In this document: in pieces, positions 5,857 to 14,093 of the stretch | How positions within the stretch are numbered: the stretch's first letter is position 1 | Layout of the letters: every line of letters starts with the position of its first letter | Assembly: GCF_003614925.1 (NCBI RefSeq) | Contig: NZ_QYLP01000094.1 | Coordinates: forward strand, 1-64,000 | DNA from: Arthrobacter celericrescens | GTDB lineage: Bacteria; Actinomycetota; Actinomycetes; Actinomycetales; Micrococcaceae | Direction of reading: 5' to 3' | DNA length: 64,000 nucleotides | Program-made: the position numbers and the translations under genes | The notes under the pieces: model-generated | What the model saw: the letters and a program-made list of their open reading frames with translations, nothing else | Told to the model about the DNA's origin: nothing | Databases searched by the model: none

Positions 5857-8586
5857 TCAGCCTTCCGGCGTCACCGTTCCGGACGCGCCGTCCACGGTGA
5901 TGGTCTGGCCGCTACGGATCCGGTTCGTCGCGTCCGGAACACCGACGACGGCGGGAATCCCGTACTCGCGCGCAACGACAGCCCCGTGCGAATTGGCTCC
6001 GCCCATTTCCATGACCAGCCCGCCGGCGGTCAGGAAGAGCGGGGTCCAGCCAGGGTCCGTGGACGGCGCCACGAGGATCTCCCCGGGCTCCAGCCGGGCG
6101 CCCACCGGGTCCAGGATCACGCGGGCCACGGCGGTGACAGTCCCGGCCGAGGCCGGGCTTCCGGCCAAGGTCCCGCCGGCAGCTGCTCCGTCAACAGATG
6201 CATGGCGGGCTGCCACGGCTTCGGGTTCGGTGCCGTCTGACAGCAGCACGCGGGGCACGTGGCGTCGCCTGAGTTCAAGTTCGTAGGCCTCGCGCCGCTC
6301 CGCCACGAGCGCGCGCAGGTCCGCTCCGTCGAGGGCCCTGTGTGCCTCCGTGAAGTCCAGGAAGAACACGTCCCCGGCGTCGGAAATTCTGCCCCGCTCC
6401 GCGAGTTCCCTGCCCACCAGGACCAGCTGTGCGCGGGCCGCGGCAAGGCCCTCCACCAGCCGGTACTTGGGCAGTTCCCGCATGCCCGCGAACGTCCGGG
6501 TCCGCGCCAGAGCGCCCTTGACGATCCTGGCGTGGAGCGGCCCCTTCTCCCGCGCGCGCCTGACGAGGACGGCGGCTTCGGCGTCGGCTTCCCGGGAGGC
6601 CTTCGCGAACTGCCTGTCCGGCGCGAACTCCGGGTCTTCCAGGCGGAGATAGTTCGCCAGGACGCCGATGATGTGGGTGGGGTCGTCGGCCCAGCGGGGC
6701 ATACCCAGGTCGATTTCGGCGACGGCCCGGTGGCCGTACTCGGCCAGGAACGCGGCCAGGCCCGAGTGCGCAGCGGCCGGCAGTCCGCCGTCGTGATACT
6801 GCCTTGCGAGGTCCTGCGGCGGCATGGAGGAGAACGCCTCCGCGGAAGCGGGGTCAGCCTTGATCGCTTCGGCGAGGTGCCACAGGGCAAGGTCCATCTC
6901 GGTGGTCACGTTGTTCGGCAGGCCCCGGATGACCAGCTGCAGCTCATCCCAGGGGGCCTTGTCGCCGAGGATCCGGCGGACAAGTCCCAGCATCGCGAAG
7001 CCGGCGAGCGCGGGCGGCAGCGTATTGGGCAGGATGCGGAAGAGTTCACGGCCCAGGATGCGTTCGGCATGCTCGAGCCGTTCACGGGGGCTCGCGTCCG
7101 CCGGGACGGCCAGGTGGTCCTGCAGCGTCTCGCCGAAGCGGCGCGCCCGCTCCAGCGCGGCGTCGGGCCGGAACAGGGCGCGCAGCAATGTTTCCGGAAC
7201 CCTGTACTTGGCGATCACGGGGGCAACATGGCGGATGAGCCGGAACGGGGTCCTGCTGGTGACGGCGAAGCGCGGATCGTCGAACAGGCTGCGCATCACC
7301 GCCGCCGAGCGCGCCTCCATCACGTCGAAGACCCGTGGAACGATCTTCCGGCCGGTGCCGCTGCGCAGCACGGCGCTCAGATCGAAGTAGATACGCTGGC
7401 CGGCCTCGTAGAACGGCGGGGGCCCGTTCCGCGGCTCCGGCACGTCGAAGCCGGCGGCCTTCGCCACCGACGCGCCGATGAGCCGGATTCCCGCCAGCCC
7501 CATCGGGGTGATCGGCCGGGTGAGGCCCTGGGCGAGGCTGAAGCACAGGTACGCGTGCGCTCCCGGCGTCGACGGCGGCCTGGTCACCTGCGGGTAGAGC
7601 GTGGTGATCGGGCGGGCCTGGGTGAGCCACAGCTTCCCGTCGCCGTCGATCGCCCATTCGGTGTCCTGCGGGGAGCCGTAGTGGGCCTCCACCCGGCGGC
7701 CGAGGGCCGCGAGCGCCCTGACCCGGGAGTCGTCGAGGCAGGCCCCGTCCTGGCCGTCCACGCCAGCCGCGCCGGGAGCCTCCACGCGTTCCGTGCCGCC
7801 GCCAGGCAGCGGGCGGATCAGCAGGGTCCGCTCCCCCGTGCGCCGTTCGGTGATGCTTCCCGTCACCGAGTCCACCACGAAATGGTCCGGATTCACGGCA
7901 CCGGAAACCACGGCCTCGCCCAGGCCCGGGCTGGCGTCGATGACGGCCTCGTGCCGGCGCCCGGTGACCGGGTTGGCGGTGAACAGCACGCCCGCCGTCG
8001 CGGCATCCACCAGCACCTGCACGACGACGGCGAGGCTCACCGCGGCGTGGTCGATCCCGTTGCTGGCGCGGTAGCTGACGGCGCGGTCGGTCCAGAGCGA
8101 GGCCCAGCATTTGCGGACCGCTTCCAGCACTGCGTCCGCGCCGACGACGTTGAGGTAGGTGTCCTGCTGGCCGGCGAAGCTGGCGAACGGGAGGTCCTCG
8201 GCCGTCGCGGACGAGCGGACCGCCACGGCGGCGTCCGGTCCGAGGCTGAGGTACGCGTCCCGCACGGCGGTTTCGACGGCGGCCGGCATCCCGGCGTCGA
8301 GCACCGCGGCACGGGCGCGGGCGGCGAACTCCGCCAGGGTTTCGAGGTCTTCCGGCGGCACCGCTTCCAGGGCGGCCAGGACGGCGCCGATCGCGCTGTC
8401 CGGCTGCCCGGCCCGCAGGGCCTCGCGGTACGCCTCGGTGGTGAGGCAGAAACCCGGCGGAACCGGCAGGCCCGCCCCTGTCATCTCGCCGAGGTTGGCC
8501 GCCTTGCCGCCCACCTCGGCGAGCATGCCGGCCCGGATGTCGTCCAGGCCGAGGATGAACCCGGGAGACGTCTTCGCTTCAGCCAT
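5857..8586 (-). CDS. PEP/pyruvate-binding and His-swivel phosphotransferase, rifampin phosphotransferase-like
   Basis: A 909-residue enzyme with an N-terminal ATP-grasp PEP/pyruvate-binding domain (GGKAANLGEMTGAGLPVPPG at about 20-40), a long helical central region, and a C-terminal swivelling His domain with GGANSHGAVVAREYGIP, catalytic H867. In PEP synthase the His domain is central and a TIM-barrel domain follows. Here the protein ends after the His domain, the order of rifampin phosphotransferase (RPH), and the central FLAEYGHRAVAEIDLG and YLCFSLAQGLTRPITPMGL stretches also resemble RPH-like proteins. RPH moves the beta-phosphate of ATP to rifampin. Whether this protein does so, or acts on another substrate, cannot be told. 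The chosen ATG (8586) follows the stress-protein gene by 46 nt. Confidence 0.8.
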   Translation of the reverse strand: MAEAKTSPGFILGLDDIRAGMLAEVGGKAANLGEMTGAGLPVPPGFCLTTEAYREALRAGQPDSAIGAVLAALEAVPPEDLETLAEFAARARAAVLDAGMPAAVETAVRDAYLSLGPDAAVAVRSSATAEDLPFASFAGQQDTYLNVVGADAVLEAVRKCWASLWTDRAVSYRASNGIDHAAVSLAVVVQVLVDAATAGVLFTANPVTGRRHEAVIDASPGLGEAVVSGAVNPDHFVVDSVTGSITERRTGERTLLIRPLPGGGTERVEAPGAAGVDGQDGACLDDSRVRALAALGRRVEAHYGSPQDTEWAIDGDGKLWLTQARPITTLYPQVTRPPSTPGAHAYLCFSLAQGLTRPITPMGLAGIRLIGASVAKAAGFDVPEPRNGPPPFYEAGQRIYFDLSAVLRSGTGRKIVPRVFDVMEARSAAVMRSLFDDPRFAVTSRTPFRLIRHVAPVIAKYRVPETLLRALFRPDAALERARRFGETLQDHLAVPADASPRERLEHAERILGRELFRILPNTLPPALAGFAMLGLVRRILGDKAPWDELQLVIRGLPNNVTTEMDLALWHLAEAIKADPASAEAFSSMPPQDLARQYHDGGLPAAAHSGLAAFLAEYGHRAVAEIDLGMPRWADDPTHIIGVLANYLRLEDPEFAPDRQFAKASREADAEAAVLVRRAREKGPLHARIVKGALARTRTFAGMRELPKYRLVEGLAAARAQLVLVGRELAERGRISDAGDVFFLDFTEAHRALDGADLRALVAERREAYELELRRRHVPRVLLSDGTEPEAVAARHASVDGAAAGGTLAGSPASAGTVTAVARVILDPVGARLEPGEILVAPSTDPGWTPLFLTAGGLVMEMGGANSHGAVVAREYGIPAVVGVPDATNRIRSGQTITVDGASGTVTPEG

Positions 8587-8632
8587 GGTGTCCGCCTTGG
8601 GACTGTCCGGAAAAGTCCGTGGCCCGGGAGAC

Positions 8633-9649
8633 CTACGCGGCGCCGAGCATGGGGCCGAAGTCCGCCCGGTCGGCCAGGCGCGGATCCTCGCGGTCCGGGA
8701 CCACCATGACGGGGCCCTTGGCATGGTGCAGCACGCCGTCCGAGGTGGAGCCCAGAAGCATTCCGGTAAAGCCGCCGCGGCCGCGGGTGCCCAGCACCAC
8801 CAGTTCCACGTTCCTGCTTGCCTCCACCATCACGTCCACGGGGGAACCGTCCAGGAGTTCGGTTTCGATTGTCAGGCGCGGGAAATGGCTGCGGATCCAG
8901 GCCAGTCCGGCGTCCAGCTGGACCCGGATGTCCTTGAAGAGGGCCTCCCGGTCCAAGGGTGCGGGCACCCAGGCGAGGGAGCCGCTGTATTCGGGAACGG
9001 CGCAGATGACGCGCAGTTTGGCGCCCATGCGCTCGGCGGCTTCGGCGGCGTCGAGCACAGCCACGCGGGCCTGTTCGGAACCGTCCACGCCCACCGCCAC
9101 GACGTTTTCGATGGCGCGCTTTCCGGACTTGGCCCGTTCGGCCTTGACGTGCTTGTCCTCCGTGGCCTCGCCGAGCCGGTCCCCGCAGTAGAGCGGCACG
9201 GTCACGGTGGGGCACTTGGAGTGGGCCGGGAGGGCGCTGCTCACGGAACCAAGGAGGCGGCCCACGAAGCCGCCGCGGCCGCGGGTGCCGAAGACGAGGA
9301 GGTCGGCCGAGGCGGAGAGCTCAAGGAGCACACCGGAAGCGTCGCCGTTCTCCACGGAGCCGTCCACATCGATCGGGTAGACGGCGACCTTCGCCAGGGC
9401 CTGGCGCACGATCTCCTCGGCGCCTTCCCGGATCACGGAGTCATCCACGGTGGCGTAGCCGCCGTCCAGGCCGGAGGCGGCGAAAATCGGCACCGAGTAG
9501 GCGGTCACAACGTGCAGCGGAAGGTTCCTGCGTTCGGCTTCCCGCGCCGCCCATACAAGGGCGCACTGGCCGTGCTCGCTACCGTCGACACCCACCACGA
9601 TGCCGCCCGGGGCAATGGTGGGTTCCTGATCGCTCTCGTGCTGGTCCAT
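8633..9649 (-). CDS. Tandem universal stress protein (two UspA domains)
   Basis: A 338-residue protein made of two UspA domains, each with the ATP-binding pattern: VVGVDGSEHG plus GTRGRGGFVGRLLGSVS in the first half and AVGVDGSEQA plus GTRGRGGFTGMLLGSTS in the second. Such tandem Usp proteins are common in actinobacteria and are linked to stress, stationary phase and low oxygen. The ATG at 9649 is preceded by AGGAGG at 8 nt; the longer frame upstream has no support. It lies directly before the RPH-like gene, so the two are probably transcribed together, which would place the phosphotransferase in a stress-responsive unit. Confidence 0.9.
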   Translation of the reverse strand: MDQHESDQEPTIAPGGIVVGVDGSEHGQCALVWAAREAERRNLPLHVVTAYSVPIFAASGLDGGYATVDDSVIREGAEEIVRQALAKVAVYPIDVDGSVENGDASGVLLELSASADLLVFGTRGRGGFVGRLLGSVSSALPAHSKCPTVTVPLYCGDRLGEATEDKHVKAERAKSGKRAIENVVAVGVDGSEQARVAVLDAAEAAERMGAKLRVICAVPEYSGSLAWVPAPLDREALFKDIRVQLDAGLAWIRSHFPRLTIETELLDGSPVDVMVEASRNVELVVLGTRGRGGFTGMLLGSTSDGVLHHAKGPVMVVPDREDPRLADRADFGPMLGAA

Positions 9650-9969
9650 GGGGCCCGCCTCCTCGCACTGCTGGCTTCTTGTTGCCGTTATTCTGCCAGA
9701 GGCCGCTGCCCTGGCTTGCCTTCCCCGGCAGGCCGCGGGTCGGGGCCTCCAATGCTCACTATTCTCGGTTCCCGGTAACGAATCAAGCGGGCTCCCGGGG
9801 GCCTCCAGGGCGGCTACCCACGGGCCGGAAAGTTCTGTAGTGTTCGATGCACGGCAAACGGAAATGTGTCCTGGGGCACACTCCGTTTTGTCTTGTGCGG
9901 CCGCTTGGGGAAACCGGACGCCACCCCCTGACTGCCTGCGGGCGGGCATTATCCAAGGAGGAACCAAGC
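9650..9969. other. Divergent intergenic region, no gene
   Basis: This 320-base stretch separates the minus-strand stress-protein operon from the plus-strand flavoprotein gene and must hold both promoters. I saw no convincing ORF and no clear operator. The only strong signal is AAGGAGG at 9955-9961, the ribosome binding site for the GTG start at 9970. Confidence 0.6.
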
Positions 9970-10614
9970 GTGCAGTTCATGCTTGCCCCGAATGCGGAGC
10001 GCACCACTACCGTGGTGATCGGCGCCGGGATGCCAGGCCTTGCCGTCGCGAGCGAGCTCAGTCGCCGCGGCGTGAACGCCATCGTTGTCAGCGGCCTCAA
10101 CGGCCAGGCCTTCCCGTTCGCCGGGGCCTCCACGCACACAGGCAAGCTGGGCCGCTGCGACGGTCCGGACGCAGCGTCCCTGCAAGAACGCAACGAGATC
10201 CTCCGCCACCTGCGCAACTACGCCGCCAGCCACCACCTGGACGTCCGGACCACCACCCCCGCCGTCCGACTGGACCGGCTGGCGCACCAGCGCCCCGTCG
10301 AAGAGAAGGTGTGGGCGATCCACACCGAGCAGGGGGTGCTGCTGGCGGACAACATCGTGCTGACGCGCTGCGGGCAAAGCCAGCTGCGCCGCATGCTCGC
10401 GGAGCTGGGCATAGCGATCGGCCAGAACATCACGGCCGCGCTGCGCGCCATGGGCATGTACCTGGTGGGGGTGGGCGAACTCATCAGCCCCACCCCGAAG
10501 GAAGTGCTTCGCCAGGCCAAGGTGGTGGGGCAGGCGATTTCGGCGAAAGTGCACCCGGATAATGTGCATGCCGCCCTGACCGGCAGCTTCCCCGCGGTAT
10601 CAGCGCTGGCCTAA
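9970..10614 (+). CDS. Short FAD/NAD(P)-binding protein (Rossmann fold)
   Basis: A 214-residue protein with an N-terminal dinucleotide-binding motif, VVIGAGMPGLAVASEL (GxGxxG), like the first domain of flavin monooxygenases and pyridine-nucleotide oxidoreductases. The rest is too short for a full two-domain flavoenzyme, so it is either a minimal FAD-binding protein or a reduced relative. The start is the GTG at 9970, 8 nt after a strong AAGGAGG; the upstream in-frame ATG at 9847 has no such site. It is transcribed away from the stress-protein operon and is followed by a half palindromic repeat. Substrate and partner are unknown. Confidence 0.65.
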   Translation: MQFMLAPNAERTTTVVIGAGMPGLAVASELSRRGVNAIVVSGLNGQAFPFAGASTHTGKLGRCDGPDAASLQERNEILRHLRNYAASHHLDVRTTTPAVRLDRLAHQRPVEEKVWAIHTEQGVLLADNIVLTRCGQSQLRRMLAELGIAIGQNITAALRAMGMYLVGVGELISPTPKEVLRQAKVVGQAISAKVHPDNVHAALTGSFPAVSALA

Positions 10615-10619
10615 GCGCC

Positions 10620-10642
10620 GCCCAACTAGCTCGCAGTTGTTG
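10620..10642. repeat. Left half of a dispersed palindromic repeat
   Basis: GCCCAACTAGCTCGCAGTTG followed by TTG matches one arm of the complete palindromes at 30984-31049 and 54594-54663. The homology stops here, and a right-arm fragment of the same family is found at 13361-13389. This suggests that one palindrome was split by the intervening 2.7 kb. Confidence 0.7.
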
Positions 10643-10807
10643 ACGCTTCTTGCCGGGGCGGCTTAGGTGACCGGCCAGCGACCCCTCTCCCCCGTTGTTT
10701 TGGCTGCTGACGAAGCTTCCCCCCGTTGGGTCTTTCGACGAGACCCTTCTCCCAGTAACGTCTCCCGCAAATGCTGTCTTGGCCGGGCGCAACTTGGGGG
10801 GAACACC

Positions 10808-12568
10808 GTGAAAGCATCGGAACACGAGCGGGCGGCAATAGCCTCCAGGATCGCAGCCGTGGTGCGCGCCGACCCGCGGGCGGATGCTCAGGAACCGGAC
10901 AAACTGGACGCCTCCCTGGCGCGCCTCGAACAACTCAGCCCACAGACACTGCAAATGCTGGAACTCGAACTGGCCAAGGCAGACAGCATCGTCGCCGAGG
11001 GATCAAAATTCTGGGGATTCTCGGGGGCGAAAGGCGGGCCGGCGGAGTTCCTCGTCCGCTTTTGTTCACCGGTCACCCGCCAAGGCACGGAGGTTCCAGT
11101 AGCGGAAAATGATGCCCACCTCCTCGACACCTTGGTATTCGGGATCATTCTTGCCGCGCACAGTCCTGTCATGTATGCCAGGGCAGTCTCCCGTGTCAGG
11201 AACCTGTTTGGTTTAGGTCCCGATGAGAGCCTCGCCGGCACTGCCGGCGCAAAATACGGGACGGCAAACGTCTTCGCTGTCCTCGATGTTGCCGTTTGCA
11301 TTGCCACGGTTCAGCTCAGCAAGACTTCCAGCCACATTACAGCCGGGATGGGGCGCGCCGGAGTGGATGCCTACGCTGACGCCCTGGACGCCTGCCATTT
11401 CATGACTGCCGTTTTCGCTAACTTCATCATGAGGCAGCGGCCGACACCGGAAAAGCTTGCTTCCTTGATGCGAACCGGGCGACTGTCCCGCTTCGGCATT
11501 TCACCCACGGACATCGATCTGCAGCGACTCCGGTCCGAGCTTTCCAAGCTCTCCGCCACCCATCCCACACACTTCCCGGCCCCCGCAAAACTGCTTGAAC
11601 TCCAGTCTCCCGCGGGCGAGTGCACGGCAGAGGCGGGCCAACCCTGCTACGCCATCTCAGGAATTGCCAATCCCCGGACTGCCGGCGATGCCCTGGAGAG
11701 GCACCTTACGCGTCGTAAGACAGCTGTCCGGGCGGCCCGAATCAAGAAGTTCCTAGCGGTGATCTCCCCGTTGGCTGCCATCGGGATTTCCGTGCGGATG
11801 TGCTGGCCGTCCCTGGTGACATTGATGGCCCAGCGGCCTGTCCCTGGCCTTCTTGTATTCGCTTCGCTGGTTTTCGTCGAGGGCGTCTGTGGCTACTGGA
11901 TTTTCCGCTGTGCGGCGGCGCTTCATGACCTGCGCGGGGTGACTTTCTTCCAGCAGGCCAGGGACCTGACGAACTACACGGTCATCCAAGGCAGACGCGA
12001 CCGGTCTTTCCTCCAATCCTTGCGGCAATTACGGCCAGCGGCATTCGATCAGTCCGCCTCAGCCGGGATTCCACGGCACTTCTCGCTGTTCGCCGACAAC
12101 CAGGGGGTGATGATTCTCGGCAAGGGATCCCGACCAAGGATAGTGGCGTCGTTCCACTGGTCTCATGTCATTGATACCGACCCCGACGCTGTGGGCCACC
12201 GGATCGTCCTCACTATCCAGCAAGACGAGCCTGTACAGGCGGATGAGCGAACGGTTCAACTCGCTTTCGAAGTGACGCGGGCGAAGGTGGCTTGGTCGGA
12301 ACTGTCATATGTGCAAGAGAAGCCTCTTGAAGCCATGCTTGCCATGTACAACGGTATGAAAGTCCTCGGACGGTTCGAGACGCCTGCCGGCAGTCCGGGA
12401 GATGAGGCCCAGGCGGCTGAAGCCTACGAATCCCGAAACCCAGCCCCGCTTTTCTTTGCCGGCACGGCAGGGATTCTGGAACGTCGGCGCGTTCTGCTCC
12501 GGGGTCTGTTGCTCACACCCCTGATTTGCGCCTTGATGCCGGCCCTGCCCGGGATCTTGATCGCATGA
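10808..12568 (+). CDS. Hypothetical membrane protein, family not recognised
   Basis: A 586-residue protein that I cannot assign. About 300 soluble residues come first, beginning after a GTG start that follows a GGGGGG-A purine run by 5 nt. Two hydrophobic helices follow near residues 315-375 (LAVISPLAAIGISVRMCWPS and LLVFASLVFVEGVCGYWIF), then a further soluble domain, then a C-terminal hydrophobic tail (LLLTPLICALMPALPGILIA). No catalytic motif stands out. Its codon use looks less GC-biased than its neighbours, and it sits between two half repeats beside a transposase remnant, so I infer horizontal acquisition. Its function may concern the envelope, but nothing in the sequence shows this. 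Confidence 0.6.
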   Translation: MKASEHERAAIASRIAAVVRADPRADAQEPDKLDASLARLEQLSPQTLQMLELELAKADSIVAEGSKFWGFSGAKGGPAEFLVRFCSPVTRQGTEVPVAENDAHLLDTLVFGIILAAHSPVMYARAVSRVRNLFGLGPDESLAGTAGAKYGTANVFAVLDVAVCIATVQLSKTSSHITAGMGRAGVDAYADALDACHFMTAVFANFIMRQRPTPEKLASLMRTGRLSRFGISPTDIDLQRLRSELSKLSATHPTHFPAPAKLLELQSPAGECTAEAGQPCYAISGIANPRTAGDALERHLTRRKTAVRAARIKKFLAVISPLAAIGISVRMCWPSLVTLMAQRPVPGLLVFASLVFVEGVCGYWIFRCAAALHDLRGVTFFQQARDLTNYTVIQGRRDRSFLQSLRQLRPAAFDQSASAGIPRHFSLFADNQGVMILGKGSRPRIVASFHWSHVIDTDPDAVGHRIVLTIQQDEPVQADERTVQLAFEVTRAKVAWSELSYVQEKPLEAMLAMYNGMKVLGRFETPAGSPGDEAQAAEAYESRNPAPLFFAGTAGILERRRVLLRGLLLTPLICALMPALPGILIA

Positions 12569-12729
12569 TGGAGGGCCTGAGTGTCCGGTCCGATGTCCCA
12601 TGATTTGTGCAATCGACTTCGGCCAGTCGACTTCGGAAAATGACAACGTGCCCGGCTCCAGATGAGCCCGATGGAATGTCATCGAAAAGCTGTAGTTTTC
12701 CGACGCGCCTTTCTGACCCGGGCCCGGAG

Positions 12730-13331
12730 GATCATCACCGGGAACGCGCCCGGGAGATACAGCGGCTGGAGAAACTCCTTGAGGACGCGTTCATCAAGCT
12801 CTCCTCCGTGGCCTCGAATATTAACGGAGTCTCGGGACGGCTGATGCTCCAGGCCCTGATCGATGGCCAGGACGACCCGGCTGCACTGGCGCAGATGGCC
12901 AAGCGGAAACTGCGCCAGAAGATCCCGGAACTCACCGAAGCGCTCAACGGCCGCTTCAAGGACCACCACCGCTACCTGGCAGCCTTGTTTCTGCGCCGGA
13001 TCGACGCGCACACCGCCGACATCAACGACCTCAGATCTCGCATCGAGGCGGCGATCGACCCTTTCGCCAGGCCCGGGAGCTCCAACACCTATTTCTCAGC
13101 GAAACACCGGCGCATCCTCGCCGACGGGGACCCATGAAGGCACTCGTCGCCGTCGAACACGCCATGCTCACCGCGGCCTGGCACATGCTCACCACCGCCG
13201 AGCTCTACCAAGACCCCGGCGCCGACTACTTCACCCGACATAGCCCCGGCAGAGCAAAGGCCCGAGCGCTCGGACAGCTCGGATCCCTCGGCTACCACGT
13301 CACGCTCGAACCCCTGCGCCAGACCGGATAG
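12730..13331 (+). pseudogene. Decayed IS110-family transposase
   Basis: Two pieces of one transposase. The first, about 12730-13135, encodes the linker/coiled-coil region (EIQRLEKLLEDAFIKLSS and IDAHTADINDLRSRIEAAI). It then jumps to NTYFSAKHRRILADGDP, so most of the C-terminal Transposase_20 domain is deleted. The second piece, 13134-13331, continues in another frame with MKALVAVEHAMLTAAWHML and GADYFTRH, the usual IS110 C-terminus. One missing C in gacccatg at about 13130 explains the frame change. The N-terminal DEDD nuclease domain is absent. The element is dead. IS110 relatives are known to insert into REP-type palindromes, and this one lies next to half of such a repeat. Confidence 0.82.
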
Positions 13332-13360
13332 ACCACCGCTGCCTCGCCGAACTTTCATGT

Positions 13361-13389
13361 CAAAACGACATCTACTGCCAGTCAGTTGG
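13361..13389. repeat. Right half of a dispersed palindromic repeat
   Basis: CAAAACGACATCTACTGCCA followed by GTCAGTTGG matches the right arm of the complete copies at 30984-31049 and 54594-54663. The complementary left arm is missing, and the IS110 remnant ends about 30 nt upstream. The repeat contains the stop codon of the CopC-like gene. Confidence 0.7.
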
Positions 13390-13978
13390 ACTCGGATGCC
13401 TCCGGTTCGTCGCTGTTCTCCTCGTCGCGGCCGGCGGCCAGCTTGCGGCGGGCTGTCACGCCCAGGAACACGAGCAGTCCAAGGGCGACGACGGCGAAGC
13501 CGACAATGCTCCACGGGAACGGCTCGGACGCGGCGGGCGCCTTTTCGGGCGTCGTGGAAGAGCCGGGGGCGGCCGTGCCTGCCGATGGAACCGTGCCTGC
13601 CGCCTGGACAGTGAAACTGAAGGTGCGATCGAGTCGGTGCCCGTCTGAGCTGGCTACACTCCAAACGACCGTGTACTTGCCGGCCGGTGCGTCGGAACGC
13701 ATTCCCCGCGAGACCACGGTGTCAACGATCTCCACCGGCCCGTCGCCCCAGTCCTTCCCCGAGGCATCGTTTACTGTGATCGACGGCTTGACCGCGAGCG
13801 GCCGGTTGTTGAAGGTGACCGAGACCGTGTCCGGGACTTTCGCCACCGTGGAGCCATTGGCCGGCGACCTGGACACATCGGTGTCGTGGGCGGAAGCCGG
13901 GGCGGCCCCGAAAAGCACCGTGGCGGTGAACAAAAGAGCGGCAACGGCTGTGGCCACGAGCTGGCGGACGGGACGCAT
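13382..13978 (-). CDS. CopC-domain copper-resistance-like protein
   Basis: A 198-residue exported protein. It has a signal peptide (MRPVRQLVATAVAALLFTATVLFG to APASA), a mature N-terminus starting HDTDVSRSPANGSTV, a CopC beta-barrel to about residue 125 with SSDGHRLDRTFSF, a Ser/Pro/Ala-rich linker, one transmembrane helix and a short charged tail. The His after the cleavage site and the DGH segment are typical copper ligands of CopC. Usually a CopD permease is nearby or fused; none is seen here. It is likely a membrane-anchored outer-surface copper-binding protein. AAGGGAG precedes the ATG. It converges with the transposase remnant. Confidence 0.87.
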   Translation of the reverse strand: MRPVRQLVATAVAALLFTATVLFGAAPASAHDTDVSRSPANGSTVAKVPDTVSVTFNNRPLAVKPSITVNDASGKDWGDGPVEIVDTVVSRGMRSDAPAGKYTVVWSVASSDGHRLDRTFSFTVQAAGTVPSAGTAAPGSSTTPEKAPAASEPFPWSIVGFAVVALGLLVFLGVTARRKLAAGRDEENSDEPEASESN

Positions 13979-14093
13979 GGTCAGATAACTCCCTTGTGTT
14001 GGATTCCTTACAGACTAAGTGAATTTCCTGGGGCTCTTTGCCGAGCGGGCTTAGGATTTGAGAGCACACCCCCACCACTTCCCGGAGATCTCC

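Noticed and set aside
6259..8709. An 816-codon plus-strand frame opposite the RPH-like gene
   Set aside because: Shadow of the real minus-strand gene; no domain, no ribosome binding site, atypical composition.
12607..13137. A stand-alone 176-residue gene
   Set aside because: Its middle and C-terminal parts match the IS110 transposase linker with deletions, so it is a pseudogene fragment, not a gene.
13979..14093. Purine riboswitch before the NCS2 permease
   Set aside because: The leader is short and lacks the conserved purine-aptamer core (TATA...loop pair), so I do not call one.
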